A DNA stretch of 64,000 nt, from NCBI GenBank assembly GCA_015654535.1, contig JAATGU010000055.1, positions 31,536 through 95,535 of the forward strand, given 5' to 3'. Shown piece by piece: positions 32,377-42,520 of this stretch. Both the position numbers and the translations under genes were made by a program. Numbering within the stretch: position 1 is the stretch's first letter; each line of letters opens with the position of its first letter. The notes under the pieces were generated by a model. It made no database searches and was not told the DNA's origin. It saw only the letters and a list, made by a program, of their open reading frames with translations. The stretch comes from Bacteroidales bacterium (GTDB taxonomy: Bacteria; Bacteroidota; Bacteroidia; Bacteroidales; Bacteroidaceae).

Positions 32377-33285
32377 TTATTCAAATTTTACCTTTGCTCC
32401 TTTATTTTCTACTGTTAGCGTAACTTCTCCGCCACAGATTAGCGGCACATTGCTAACAACATGACCTACAGGGAAATCAAAGCAAACCGGATACCCGTAA
32501 GGATTCACCATCTCTGCTATCATTTCATAAACTTTTTTGCCGATGGAAGAATCTTCTTCATACTCTGTAAACTGTCCCACGATTAACCCGGAAATTTTTT
32601 CCAATATGCCACCCAATTTTAGATTATTCATCATCCGGTCAATATGGTAAGGTCGCTCTCCGATGTCCTCGATAAAAAGAATCGTATCTTCTGCCGGAAA
32701 GTCGTAAGGAGTCCCTCGTAGTCCGTAGAGCACAGAAAGGTTTCCACCGCGAAGGATACCCTTGGCATTTCCTTCTATATTCAGCTTATGTTCGGGAGAT
32801 TGATAAGAGGGCAATTCTCCGAACAGCAGACTTTTAAGTAGTAGTGAGCAAGGATCAGTTGGAGGCTCTACGGCAAGATGTCTTGCCATCAGTGAATGGA
32901 TGGAGGCATACCCTTTATACTGAAATAATTCGTGAAGTAATGTTACATCACTATATCCTAATAACCATTTAGGATGTTCGCTAAACTTGGTAAAATCTAA
33001 TTTATCTATCAAATGAATAGCTCCATAACCTCCCCGACTACAAAGAATTGCTTTTATTTGTTTGTCGTTCATTGCAGACTGAAGATCAGCAGTACGTTGC
33101 TTTACCGTGCCTGAGAATCGTCCGTGCTCCCCTGCCGCATATTTCCCTGTTACTGCTTTCAATCCCCAGGATTCCAGCGCTTTTTTTGCTCCTTTCAAAA
33201 AGTTATTATCGATCTTTCCGGCAGGAGAAATAATAGTTACCTTATCTTCTGTATGAAGAAAAGGAGGAAATTGTAACATCTTCAT
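32377..33285 (-). CDS. LD-carboxypeptidase (S66 family)
   Basis: IISPAGKID, AILCSRGGYGAIHLIDKLDF, LLGYSDVTLLHELF, GGNLSVLYGLRGTPYDF, LFIEDIGERPYHIDRM. Confidence 0.93.
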   Translation of the reverse strand: MKMLQFPPFLHTEDKVTIISPAGKIDNNFLKGAKKALESWGLKAVTGKYAAGEHGRFSGTVKQRTADLQSAMNDKQIKAILCSRGGYGAIHLIDKLDFTKFSEHPKWLLGYSDVTLLHELFQYKGYASIHSLMARHLAVEPPTDPCSLLLKSLLFGELPSYQSPEHKLNIEGNAKGILRGGNLSVLYGLRGTPYDFPAEDTILFIEDIGERPYHIDRMMNNLKLGGILEKISGLIVGQFTEYEEDSSIGKKVYEMIAEMVNPYGYPVCFDFPVGHVVSNVPLICGGEVTLTVENKGAKVKFE

Positions 33286-33563
33286 GTCTCTATTTTTTGC
33301 AAATTTACATTAAAATCCGAGATTAAGAGATATTAAGTAAAGAAAGTATGTGAGTTAAGGACATATTTAATTATTGTTTAATGTATATCTTTCTTTTAAA
33401 AACAGCTTTTTAAAAGGATTTAATTCTATTGATGTAACAAATTGAAAGTAAAAAGATCTAGATATGGCATTAGCTGTAAATACCGACTTCCCTTTTGATT
33501 ATTTAAACTCCAATTCACAATAAGTTCATTTTTTTTTTGCATATTTGCTAAAAATCGTTCAAT

Positions 33564-34484
33564 ATGGAAGCAATAAGAAATTTTAACCAATTAACAGATC
33601 ATTTGAAGAATTTGAAAAAACGTAAACGTATTGCTGTGGTTTGCGCAAATGATCTTAATACGGAATATGCTATTGCACGTGCTCTTGATGAGGGGATCGC
33701 TGAATTTATTATGATAGGAGATTCTTCTATTCTTGAAAAATATTCAACTCTTAAGATATATCCAGAGTTTGTGAAAATCATTCACATTGAAGATCCTGAT
33801 GAGGCAGCACGCGAAGCGGTACGCATTATACGTGAAGGAGGTGCCGATATTCTGATGAAAGGAATTATAAGTACAGAAAATCTTTTGCATGCTATCTTAG
33901 ACAAAGAAAAAGGCTTGTTGCCGCAAGGAAAAGTCTTGACCCACTTAGCAGTTATGGAAATCCCTTCGTATGACAAATTCCTTTTTTTCTCCGATGCGGC
34001 TGTGATCCCCCGCCCCACCCTGCAACAGCGTATCGAAATGATTTGGTATGCCATCCGCACTTGTCACAGTTTTGGTATAGAGCAACCTAAAATTTCTTTG
34101 ATTCATTGTACGGAGAAAGTCAGTGCTAAATTTCCTCACTCATTAGACTACGTCAATATTGTGGAACTAGCCGAAGCGGGAGAGTTTGGGGATGTAATAA
34201 TTGACGGCCCTCTTGATGTAAGAACTTCCTGCGAACAAGCGAGCGGTGATATAAAAGGAATAGTTTCTCCGATTAATGGGCAGGCCGATGTATTGATATT
34301 CCCTAATATTGAGTCGGGAAATACTTTTTATAAAAGTGTTTCTCTTTTTGCCAAAGCTTCTATGGCGGGATTGTTGCAAGGTCCTGTTTGTCCTGTGGTA
34401 CTACCTTCAAGAAGTGATTCAGGACTTTCCAAATATTATAGCATTGCAATGGCGTGCCTGACTTGTAATGGAGGTCAGATATGA
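33564..34484 (+). CDS. Phosphate butyryltransferase-like phosphate acyltransferase
   Basis: AREAVRIIREGGADILMKGIISTENLLHAIL, VIIDGPLDVRTSCEQASGDIKGIVSPINGQADVLIFPNIESGNTFYKS; overlaps the butyrate kinase gene by 4 nt. Confidence 0.9.
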   Translation: MEAIRNFNQLTDHLKNLKKRKRIAVVCANDLNTEYAIARALDEGIAEFIMIGDSSILEKYSTLKIYPEFVKIIHIEDPDEAAREAVRIIREGGADILMKGIISTENLLHAILDKEKGLLPQGKVLTHLAVMEIPSYDKFLFFSDAAVIPRPTLQQRIEMIWYAIRTCHSFGIEQPKISLIHCTEKVSAKFPHSLDYVNIVELAEAGEFGDVIIDGPLDVRTSCEQASGDIKGIVSPINGQADVLIFPNIESGNTFYKSVSLFAKASMAGLLQGPVCPVVLPSRSDSGLSKYYSIAMACLTCNGGQI

Positions 34485-35542
34485 AAATCCTTGCAATCAA
34501 CCCAGGCTCTACGACTACAAAGATAGCCGTATATCAGAATGAAAATCGGCTGTTCGTCAAAACATTCTATCACTCTACGACAGATCTGTCTCCTTTTCCT
34601 ACGATTCTTTCCCAATATGAATTTCGTAGAGATTTAATTATTAATGAGCTGAAAGAGGAAAGTCTTTTTTTTCAATTTGATGCAATTGTAGGACGTGGTG
34701 GTTTACTAAAACCCATTTCAAGTGGAGTATATGAAGTGAACGAGCTGATGAAAGAAGATCTTCGGAATGCATCGATGCAGCATGCGTGCAATCTTGGCGG
34801 ACTTCTTGCCGAAGAGATTTCCACACTTATTCCCGGATGCAAGGCTTATATTGCCGATCCGGTGGTAGTGGATGAGTTGGAAGAAATTTCACGCATTTCC
34901 GGTTCTCCTCTGCTTCCCCGTTTGTCTGTTTTTCATGCGCTCAATCATAAGGCGATTGCTCGTAAATATGCCCGCAGTATTCAGCGTAATTATGAAGACT
35001 TAAATTTGGTAGTTGCCCATTTGGGTGGAGGGATTACTATTGCTGCTCATCGGAAAGGGCAGGTGATTGATGTGAATAATGGATTAGATGGCAGTGGTCC
35101 TTTTTCTCCTGAAAGAGCTGGAACGCTTCCTGCAGGGCAATTAGCTGAACTTTGCTTTAGCGGGAAATACACGGAGCATGAAATTAAAAAAATGCTTAAT
35201 GGGCAAGGTGGATTAATGGCTTACTTAGGTACAACAGATGTGCAAGCTGTTATTAAAAGGATTGATGAAGGAGACCGGAAAGCTGAATTAATATTGAAAG
35301 CAATGCTTTATAACGTGGCAAAAGAAATAGGTGCTATGTGTGTGGTTTTGCGGGGAAAAGTAGACGCTATTGTTTTAACCGGCGGGATAGCATATAGTAA
35401 TTATTGTGTGAGTAATCTGAATGAACAGATCAGTTTCCTTGCACCTATTAGTGTTTTCCCAGGTGAAGATGAAATGGAAGCTTTAACCTTTAATGCTTTA
35501 GGGGCCTTGAAGGGAGAACTAATTTGTAAAGAGTATATTTGA
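34481..35542 (+). CDS. buk: Butyrate kinase
   Basis: MKILAINPGSTTTKIAVYQNE, VGRGGLLKPISSGVYEVNELM, VVAHLGGGITIAAHRKGQVIDVNNGLDGSGPFSPERAGTLP. Confidence 0.94.
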   Translation: MKILAINPGSTTTKIAVYQNENRLFVKTFYHSTTDLSPFPTILSQYEFRRDLIINELKEESLFFQFDAIVGRGGLLKPISSGVYEVNELMKEDLRNASMQHACNLGGLLAEEISTLIPGCKAYIADPVVVDELEEISRISGSPLLPRLSVFHALNHKAIARKYARSIQRNYEDLNLVVAHLGGGITIAAHRKGQVIDVNNGLDGSGPFSPERAGTLPAGQLAELCFSGKYTEHEIKKMLNGQGGLMAYLGTTDVQAVIKRIDEGDRKAELILKAMLYNVAKEIGAMCVVLRGKVDAIVLTGGIAYSNYCVSNLNEQISFLAPISVFPGEDEMEALTFNALGALKGELICKEYI

Positions 35543-35624
35543 ATAGCGATTTAACGCGCACAATCAGGCTTGGGGTTATTTGCTTGCTAGGTTCAAACAG
35601 GGAAGCCCAAAATTTGATCAGAGG

Positions 35625-35648
35625 AAAAAGAATGCCGTAAAGGCGGCA
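35625..35648 (-). terminator. Intrinsic terminator for the minus-strand membrane protein gene
   Basis: Minus strand: tgccg-cctttа-like loop-cggca followed by ttcttttt (plus strand 35633-35637 pairs with 35644-35648). Confidence 0.55.
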
Positions 35649-35651
35649 CCC

Positions 35652-35966
35652 TTAAAATTTGTATGTCCGTTTTGGATTTTTTGGAAACCATCCCTTTTTT
35701 ACTCTTTCTTCTTGTTCAAACACTTCTTTAATTGTCCAAAAAGAGGAGAAAGCAAATACGCCTAATATAGAAGAAATAAAAACATCTTCTGTATTAAATG
35801 AAATAGCTACGCCAATTATTCCTAACAGCAAAAATATCCACCAACATTTTGTTCCCCAATAATATTCTGCTTTAACCACAATTGGATGAAAGAGACCAAT
35901 AATAAGAAAAGTACAAATGCCAATGATAATTCCTGCAAGATGATAGGTACTCAAAAATTCTGTCAT
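35652..35966 (-). CDS. Small membrane protein of unknown function
   Basis: 104-aa ORF with about four hydrophobic segments; followed by a terminator-like hairpin. Confidence 0.6.
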   Translation of the reverse strand: MTEFLSTYHLAGIIIGICTFLIIGLFHPIVVKAEYYWGTKCWWIFLLLGIIGVAISFNTEDVFISSILGVFAFSSFWTIKEVFEQEERVKKGWFPKNPKRTYKF

Positions 35967-35972
35967 TTCAGC

Positions 35973-36437
35973 TTATTTTTCTAACCTAATTGGAATCTCT
36001 TTTTTAATACTTTGTTCCAAAGAGATTAATGTTTCAGTAGCTGTGACGCCTGGAATCTCCTGCATTTTTGAATTTAAGAGCTCCATTAAGTGCTCATTAT
36101 CACATGCATATACTTTGGTTAGCATAGTATAAGGGCCGGTAGTGAAATGGCATTCTACAATTTCAGGAATTTTCTCCAATTGTGCTACTACATTCTTATA
36201 CATAGAGCCCTTCTCTAATTTAATTCCAACATAAGTGCAGGTCCTGTATCCTAAGCTTTTAGGGTTTACATGATATCCTGAACCAATTATTACACCCATA
36301 TCTATCAATCGTTGTACACGTTGGTGAATAGCTGCACGTGAAACACCACATTCTGCAGCAACATCTTTAAAAGGAATACGAGCATTCTGCGAAATTATCT
36401 CCATAATTTGTCTGTCAAGATTGTCTATCTTTTCCAT
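35973..36437 (-). CDS. Lrp/AsnC-family transcriptional regulator
   Basis: MEKIDNLDRQIMEIISQNARIPFKDVAAECGVSRAAIHQRVQRLIDMGVI. Confidence 0.95.
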   Translation of the reverse strand: MEKIDNLDRQIMEIISQNARIPFKDVAAECGVSRAAIHQRVQRLIDMGVIIGSGYHVNPKSLGYRTCTYVGIKLEKGSMYKNVVAQLEKIPEIVECHFTTGPYTMLTKVYACDNEHLMELLNSKMQEIPGVTATETLISLEQSIKKEIPIRLEK

Positions 36438-36574
36438 ATGTATGACTATAAGTTCTTGTTTATATCAAAAAGAAAGCAAATATAGAGAAATATTTTAGTT
36501 TACCTATCATTTATTTAAAATAATTCATTTCTATGTTTCAAAATAACGAGTTTCCTACAAAATATAACAGAAAA

Positions 36575-36600
36575 AGGGATGCTCGGTTAAAAACATCCCT
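36575..36600 (-). terminator. Terminator hairpin downstream of the FKBP gene
   Basis: agggatg (36575-36581) / catccct (36594-36600); on the minus strand followed by TTTTTC. Confidence 0.55.
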
Positions 36601-36622
36601 TCTTCTATTAGCTGTATTTTAT

Positions 36623-37489
36623 TTACTTCACGATTTCAAGTAATTCAACTTCGAAGATTAAAGCAGAGAAAGGTTTAATTTGACCAGATTCTCTTGAACC
36701 ATATCCTAATTCTTGAGGAACATAGATAGTCCATTTTGACCCGACAGGCATCATTTTTAATGCTTCAGTCCATCCTTTAATTACTTGGTTGGCAACAAAA
36801 GTAGCAGGCTCTTTGCGTTTGTATGAACTATCAAATTCAGTTCCGTCAATCAAAGTACCTCTATAATTTACTTTTACCTTAGACGTATCTGAAGGTATTG
36901 CACCAGTGCCAGCTTTTTCAATTTTATATTGAAGTCCGTCAGGAGTGGTTACGATTCCAGCTTTTGATTTGTTCGCTGCAAGGAATGCTTCTCCAGCTTT
37001 TTTGTTAGCGCCGTAAGTTTTTTCCATAGACTTGCTCTTGATAGCCTCCATGTTCTTTTGGGTATACTCTTGAGCTTGCTTCATCGTCATTTTACCACCT
37101 TTATTTAAAGTTCCAGCAATGAAACCAGCCATAAAGTTGTCTACACTGATTGTTTTAGTTGAATCTGCGCCAAATAGTTCGTGGTTGATACCTTTAACCA
37201 TCTGATTTTTGATTTGTTGACCAATTTGAAGACCTGCAAAATATGCATTTTCTTTTTTACTTGTCTTTTTTACACCGTCATTCAATCCCTTGATAAATTC
37301 ATCCATGTAGGTAGTGTCCATTTCCATTTTTCCTACTAAGTAGTCTTTCAAACCTTGAGTCTGACTCATACCGATAGAATAAGATAAAGAATCAATATCA
37401 GTCTTAAGATTTGCCTTAGGACTTTTTCCTGTACATGAAGCAAGCGTTGCAGTAGCAGCGATCATCATAAAAATACTAACTTTTTTCAT
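36623..37489 (-). CDS. FKBP-type peptidyl-prolyl isomerase lipoprotein
   Basis: LASCTGK lipobox; FKBP_N region; VKVNYRGTLIDGTEFDSSYKRKEPATFVANQVIKGWTEALKMMPVGSKWTIYVPQELGYG. Confidence 0.95.
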   Translation of the reverse strand: MKKVSIFMMIAATATLASCTGKSPKANLKTDIDSLSYSIGMSQTQGLKDYLVGKMEMDTTYMDEFIKGLNDGVKKTSKKENAYFAGLQIGQQIKNQMVKGINHELFGADSTKTISVDNFMAGFIAGTLNKGGKMTMKQAQEYTQKNMEAIKSKSMEKTYGANKKAGEAFLAANKSKAGIVTTPDGLQYKIEKAGTGAIPSDTSKVKVNYRGTLIDGTEFDSSYKRKEPATFVANQVIKGWTEALKMMPVGSKWTIYVPQELGYGSRESGQIKPFSALIFEVELLEIVK

Positions 37490-37507
37490 TTTGTTTTTAA
37501 GTGTTTA

Positions 37508-38092
37508 TTATAAAACTTGAATTAATTCTACATCAAACATTAATGTACTGTGAGGAGGAATCATTTCTCCTGCACCCTTAGCTCCATAAGCTAAATCAGA
37601 AGGAATGTAAAGTCTCCATTTGGAGCCTTCAGGCATTAATTGGAGTGCTTCCACCCATCCTGGGATAACCTGATTAACACCAAAAATTGCAGGTTCGCCC
37701 CTTTTTATAGAGCTATCAAATAAAGTACCATCAATTAATGTTCCTTCATAATGACATTTCACCTGGTCGGTAGCTTTCGCTTTTTTTCCGTGTCCTTCAG
37801 TAAGAATTTCATATTGTAATCCGCTGGGTAGTGTGACTATCTTATCATTCTTTTTGTTCATTTCAAGAAACTCTTTCCCTTTTTCTATATTTGCAGCACT
37901 CATTTTGGTTTCGAGTTCAGCAAAATATTTACTCACAATCTCTCTTGCTTCAGTATGACTGATTGCAGGTTCTTCTCCATTTAAAACTGTTTTGATTGCT
38001 TGGGTAAAGTCATCGATATTGATACCTTGAGCACCCATGCTTAAAAGATTTTGGCCTATTCCTAAACCGATAGCATAACTAAATTTGTCCAT
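37508..38092 (-). CDS. FKBP-type peptidyl-prolyl isomerase (ORF track extends to 38146; MDKFSYAIG start favoured)
   Basis: VKCHYEGTLIDGTLFDSSIKRGEPAIFGVNQVIPGWVEALQLMPEGSKWRLYIPSDLAYG. Confidence 0.93.
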   Translation of the reverse strand: MDKFSYAIGLGIGQNLLSMGAQGINIDDFTQAIKTVLNGEEPAISHTEAREIVSKYFAELETKMSAANIEKGKEFLEMNKKNDKIVTLPSGLQYEILTEGHGKKAKATDQVKCHYEGTLIDGTLFDSSIKRGEPAIFGVNQVIPGWVEALQLMPEGSKWRLYIPSDLAYGAKGAGEMIPPHSTLMFDVELIQVL

Positions 38093-38272
38093 ACTTAAAT
38101 TATAAGCGTTATCAAATGGCCTCTTGTATTTTAAGCAAACTAACAATCAGTAGCTTACAAACAGTAACTAACAAAAAGCTCACAAAAGTAAGAGTTTTAT
38201 TTGAATGAATCTTCTTTTATTGCTTTAATTTTTCTTATTTTTGTGACAACGTTTAATTAGGAGGGCATTTTT

Positions 38273-38986
38273 ATGAAAAATTTAGTCTTTTTGTCAGGTG
38301 CGGGAATAAGTGCAGAGAGCGGAATTACCACATTTAGAGATGCTGGTGGTTTATGGGATCAATATCCGGTTGAACAAGTGGCTACTCCTGAAGGGTATGC
38401 AGCTAATCCAGAGTTGGTCACTAATTTTTATAATGAGCGCCGAAAGCAATTGATTACAGTAGAGCCTAATAATGGTCATAAACTCATAGCAGAATTAGAA
38501 AAGAAATTCAACGTTACGGTCGTTACTCAAAATATTGATAATCTTCATGAACGAGCAGGTAGCTCAAGAGTGATTCATCTTCATGGTGAACTAACTAAAG
38601 TTTGCTCTTCTTTTGCACCCAATGATTCCAGATACATCCGAAACTTAAGCCCTCAGGAATATGAAATTAAAATAGGAGACTTGGCTCCCGATGGCTCTCA
38701 GTATCGTCCTTTTATTGTATGGTTTGGAGAAGCGGTTCCTAAAATAGATGAGGCTATTCAATACGTTGAGCAGGCAGCTATTTTTGTGATTATTGGTACT
38801 TCGATGAATGTGTATCCGGCAGCAGGATTGCTCAATTATGTGCCCACAGATTCAGAGATATACCTTATCGACCCCAAAGACGTTAATGTAGATAGTCGTC
38901 GTCATCCTATTCATGTGATACACAAAGTCGCTTCGGAAGGAATGGTTGAGCTGACAAAGATATTAACTGTGAGTCATGAACTCTGA
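38273..38986 (+). CDS. Sir2-family NAD-dependent protein deacylase
   Basis: FLSGAGISAESGITTFRDAGGLW, VVTQNIDNLHERAGSSRVIHLHGEL, RPFIVWFGEAVP, VIIGTSMNVYPAAGLLNY. Confidence 0.95.
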   Translation: MKNLVFLSGAGISAESGITTFRDAGGLWDQYPVEQVATPEGYAANPELVTNFYNERRKQLITVEPNNGHKLIAELEKKFNVTVVTQNIDNLHERAGSSRVIHLHGELTKVCSSFAPNDSRYIRNLSPQEYEIKIGDLAPDGSQYRPFIVWFGEAVPKIDEAIQYVEQAAIFVIIGTSMNVYPAAGLLNYVPTDSEIYLIDPKDVNVDSRRHPIHVIHKVASEGMVELTKILTVSHEL

Positions 38987-39046
38987 TTTCAACTTTTCAA
39001 TTTATTATTTGTTCATTCTATTATAAACATTAAAAAAAGGAAGATC

Positions 39047-39211
39047 ATGAAGAAGTATTTCTGCATTGCCTGCGATTACATTTACGATCCTCAAAAAGGG
39101 GATCCTGATACTGGAATAGATCCTGGAACAGCATTTGAAGACCTCCCTGAAGATTGGACTTGTCCTCTTTGTGGAGTTGGAAAAGAAGATTTTGAACCAG
39201 TTGAAGAGTGA
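39047..39211 (+). CDS. Rubredoxin (54 aa, absent from the supplied ORF track)
   Basis: Translation [54 protein letters not shown], with both CxxC iron ligand pairs. Confidence 0.95.
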   Translation: MKKYFCIACDYIYDPQKGDPDTGIDPGTAFEDLPEDWTCPLCGVGKEDFEPVEE

Positions 39212-39220
39212 TAAATTCGA

Positions 39221-40960
39221 ATGGGCAAATTACCAGATGGTAGTTTGCCTCTTTATATATTTAGCCAGATAAAAAAGAATCGCAAAATGATAGAGACAAT
39301 ACGGATATATTGTAAAAATAGTGGCACGTGCAATGAATTTCCAATAGGAAGTTCGCTTTTACAGATTTATAAAGGATTAAATTTTGATTCCCCTTACCAA
39401 GTAGTAAGTGCAAAGGTTAATAATCGAGCTGAAGGGCTAAACTTTCGTGTTTATAATAATAAAGATGTAGAGTTTATGGATCTTAGAGATCCTTCCGGTA
39501 TGCGGACTTATGTTCGTTCGCTCTGCTTTGTTTTATGTAAAGCGGTGAATGAGATCTTTCCACAAGCAACTATTCGTCTCGAACATCCTATCTCCAAAGG
39601 CTATTATTGCAATCTTCTTATCGGGCGTTCTATTACATTAAATGATGTGGAACGAATAAAGAAGAGGATGCAGGAAATAATAGCAGAAGATATTCCATTT
39701 CATCGGATAGAGTGCCACATTACGGAGGCGGTAAGAATCTTTAGTGAACATCACATGTTTGATAAAGTAAAATTATTAGAAACGTCAGGCGCGCTTTATA
39801 CCTACTATTATACGCTTGGCAATCATATTGATTATTATTATGGGAGTTTGCTTCCCCGGACCGGATACATTAAACTGTTTGATGTGGTAAAATACTATGG
39901 AGGAGTATTACTTCGTATTCCTAATAGAGAGAATCCGGCTATTATGGAAGAGGTAGTGAAGCAAGAAAAAATGCTCGACGTATTTAAAGAATATATGAAG
40001 TGGAGCGATATTATGGAGATGAAAAATGTAGGTGACTTCAATGTTGTTTGCAATGAAGGAAATGCTACTGATATTATTAATGTAGCAGAAGCCTTACAGG
40101 AAAAAAAGATTGCTCAGATAGCTGATACGATTTATCAGCGTGGAGAAAAAGGCAACCGGATCAAAATAGTACTTATTTCAGGTCCCTCTTCATCAGGTAA
40201 GACTACATTTAGCAAACGACTTTCGGTTCAATTGATGACAAATGGGCTTAAGCCCTATTCCATTTCACTTGATAATTATTTTGTAGATCGTGAGCAAACG
40301 CCGCGGGACGAAAGAGGAGATTATGATTATGAGTCTCTTTATGCACTCGATCTGAAACTTTTTAATACTCAATTGCAGGCCTTGCTTGGAGGTGAAGAGG
40401 TGGAACTGCCAGTCTATAATTTCACTTTGGGTAAGAAAGAATATAAAGGGAATAAACTTCGGATTGACGAACATATGATTCTTATCTTAGAAGGTATTCA
40501 TGCGTTAAATCCTGAATTAACTCCTCAGATTCCGCCTGAGAATAAATTTAAAATATATGTTTCCGCTTTAACCACTATTTCTTTGGATGATCATAATTGG
40601 ATACCTACTACAGATAACCGCTTGCTTCGTCGCATTATCCGTGATTATAATTATCGAGGGTATTCAGCTAGAGAGACAATTTCCCGTTGGCCAAGTGTGC
40701 GGGCAGGAGAGGAGAAGTGGATCTTTCCATATCAGGAAAACGCAGATGTGATGTTTAATTCTGCCTTATTATTTGAGTTGGCTGTCTTGCGGCGCCATGT
40801 AGAGCCAATACTAATGGATGTTCCCCGAAATTGTGCTGAGTATGCGGAAGCTTACCGACTGCTGAAGTTTATTAAATATTTTGTAGCAGTACAGGATAAG
40901 GAAATTCCGCCAACGTCTCTTTTAAGAGAATTTCTTGGAGGTAGCAGTTTTAAGTATTAA
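39221..40960 (+). CDS. Nucleoside (uridine) kinase-family protein with N-terminal TGS/ThrRS-like region (start may be the internal Met MIETIRIY)
   Basis: VLISGPSSSGKTTFSKRLSVQL P-loop, SLDNYFVDREQTPRDERGDYDYESLYALDL, ILEGIHALNPEL. Confidence 0.88.
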   Translation: MGKLPDGSLPLYIFSQIKKNRKMIETIRIYCKNSGTCNEFPIGSSLLQIYKGLNFDSPYQVVSAKVNNRAEGLNFRVYNNKDVEFMDLRDPSGMRTYVRSLCFVLCKAVNEIFPQATIRLEHPISKGYYCNLLIGRSITLNDVERIKKRMQEIIAEDIPFHRIECHITEAVRIFSEHHMFDKVKLLETSGALYTYYYTLGNHIDYYYGSLLPRTGYIKLFDVVKYYGGVLLRIPNRENPAIMEEVVKQEKMLDVFKEYMKWSDIMEMKNVGDFNVVCNEGNATDIINVAEALQEKKIAQIADTIYQRGEKGNRIKIVLISGPSSSGKTTFSKRLSVQLMTNGLKPYSISLDNYFVDREQTPRDERGDYDYESLYALDLKLFNTQLQALLGGEEVELPVYNFTLGKKEYKGNKLRIDEHMILILEGIHALNPELTPQIPPENKFKIYVSALTTISLDDHNWIPTTDNRLLRRIIRDYNYRGYSARETISRWPSVRAGEEKWIFPYQENADVMFNSALLFELAVLRRHVEPILMDVPRNCAEYAEAYRLLKFIKYFVAVQDKEIPPTSLLREFLGGSSFKY

Positions 40961-41035
40961 ATCCTTATGCAAATTGCATGCTATATCGAACTATTCATTA
41001 AATTTGTAGCGAGTTTAAGGTATTAAATAAAAAGA

Positions 41036-42502
41036 ATGGTGCAAGGTACTCATCAGATACAATCACAACAGCAGATACAGACGCTCTCTCCGCAGCAAAT
41101 CCTAGTGGTGAAATTGTTGGAATTACCGGCGGTGGAGCTAGAAGATCGTGTGCGTGCTGAACTTATGGAGAATCCAGCTCTTGAAGAAGGAACATCAGAA
41201 GATGAAACTGCTGAAGAGAATTTGGATAAGAATAGTCTGGATGAAGATTCTTCCATAGATTCTAGTGAGGATTATTCATTAGGTGACTATCTTACAGAAG
41301 ATGATATCCCTGATTACAAACTTCAGGAAAATAGTCGTTCAAGAGAAGGACAAGCAGAAAATATTCCATTCTCCGATGTTACTTCCTTTTATGAAATTCT
41401 TAAAGAACAGTTGGGAGAAAGAAATTTAACGGACCATCAGCGTGAATTGGCGGAATATCTTATCGGTTCTCTTGATGATGATGGGTTGTTGAGAAAAAAC
41501 CTGTATAGTATTGTTGATGAATTGGCTATATATGTGGGTATCAGTGCTACTGAATCAGAATTAGAGCAGGTACTTAAGATTGTGCAGGATTTTGATCCTG
41601 CAGGGCTTGGTGCCCGGAATTTGCAAGAGTGTTTGTTAATACAAATCAAACGTAAGGAAGATTCTCCCATAAAGCAAACCGAAATTAATATCATAGATAA
41701 GTGCTATGATGACTTTACCCGTAAGCATTGGGACAAGATTATGCAGCGACTAGGACTTTCTGAAGAAGAATTCAATGAAGCGCTTCATGAAATAACTAAA
41801 TTAAATCCTCGTCCGGGTAGTTCGCTCGGAGAGACAATTGGGAGGAACCTTCAACAGATAGTGCCCGATTTTATTGTAGATACGTATGATGATGGAACAA
41901 TTACTTTGAATCTCAATAATCGCAATATTCCGGAATTAAGAATGAACCGTAATTTTGCAGAGATGTTAGAGGAGCATACTAAAAATAAAGCGAATCAATC
42001 TAAAGAATCTAAAAATGCAATGCTTTTTTTGAAACAAAAGGTTGATGCTGCACAAGGATTTATAGAGGCGGTGAAGCAAAGGCAAAACACACTTGTCACA
42101 ACGATGCAAGCTATAATAGATTTGCAGCGTCCGTTTTTTATAGAAGGAGATGAATCACTTTTAAGGCCGATGATTTTAAAAGATGTGGCTGATCGCGTAG
42201 GTCTTGATATTTCAACAATTTCTCGTGTCAGCAATAGTAAATATGTCCAAACAAATTATGGGATATTTTCATTGAAGTACTTCTTTGGGGATGGCTTCAC
42301 TACTGAAGATGGTGAAGAAATGTCATCCAGGGAGATTCGGTTGATTTTGAAGGAACATATAGATAATGAAGATAAAAAAAAGCCTTTAACCGATGATGAA
42401 TTAAAAGAAATTCTTAATAAACAAGGTTATCCTATTGCCCGCAGAACGGTTGCTAAATACAGGCAGCAACTTAATATTCCGGTAGCGAGGCTTAGAAAAT
42501 GA
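41036..42502 (+). CDS. rpoN: RNA polymerase sigma-54 factor
   Basis: QQIQTLSPQQILVVKLLELPAVELEDRVRAELMENPALEE; LKDVADRVGLDISTISRVSNSKYVQTNYGIFSLKYFF; RPON box YPIARRTVAKYRQQLNIPVARLRK. Confidence 0.96.
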   Translation: MVQGTHQIQSQQQIQTLSPQQILVVKLLELPAVELEDRVRAELMENPALEEGTSEDETAEENLDKNSLDEDSSIDSSEDYSLGDYLTEDDIPDYKLQENSRSREGQAENIPFSDVTSFYEILKEQLGERNLTDHQRELAEYLIGSLDDDGLLRKNLYSIVDELAIYVGISATESELEQVLKIVQDFDPAGLGARNLQECLLIQIKRKEDSPIKQTEINIIDKCYDDFTRKHWDKIMQRLGLSEEEFNEALHEITKLNPRPGSSLGETIGRNLQQIVPDFIVDTYDDGTITLNLNNRNIPELRMNRNFAEMLEEHTKNKANQSKESKNAMLFLKQKVDAAQGFIEAVKQRQNTLVTTMQAIIDLQRPFFIEGDESLLRPMILKDVADRVGLDISTISRVSNSKYVQTNYGIFSLKYFFGDGFTTEDGEEMSSREIRLILKEHIDNEDKKKPLTDDELKEILNKQGYPIARRTVAKYRQQLNIPVARLRK

Positions 42503-42520
42503 TAAATAGAAAAATGATAA

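Noticed and set aside
35545-35650. GC-richer intergenic stretch between buk and the minus-strand membrane protein as a structured ncRNA
   Set aside because: Only one convincing hairpin (a terminator for the minus-strand gene) was found; the remaining pairings were weak and no known RNA family was recognised.
36623-38092. Adjacent FKBP genes as an unusual system
   Set aside because: Tandem FKBP-type isomerases are ordinary in Bacteroidales.
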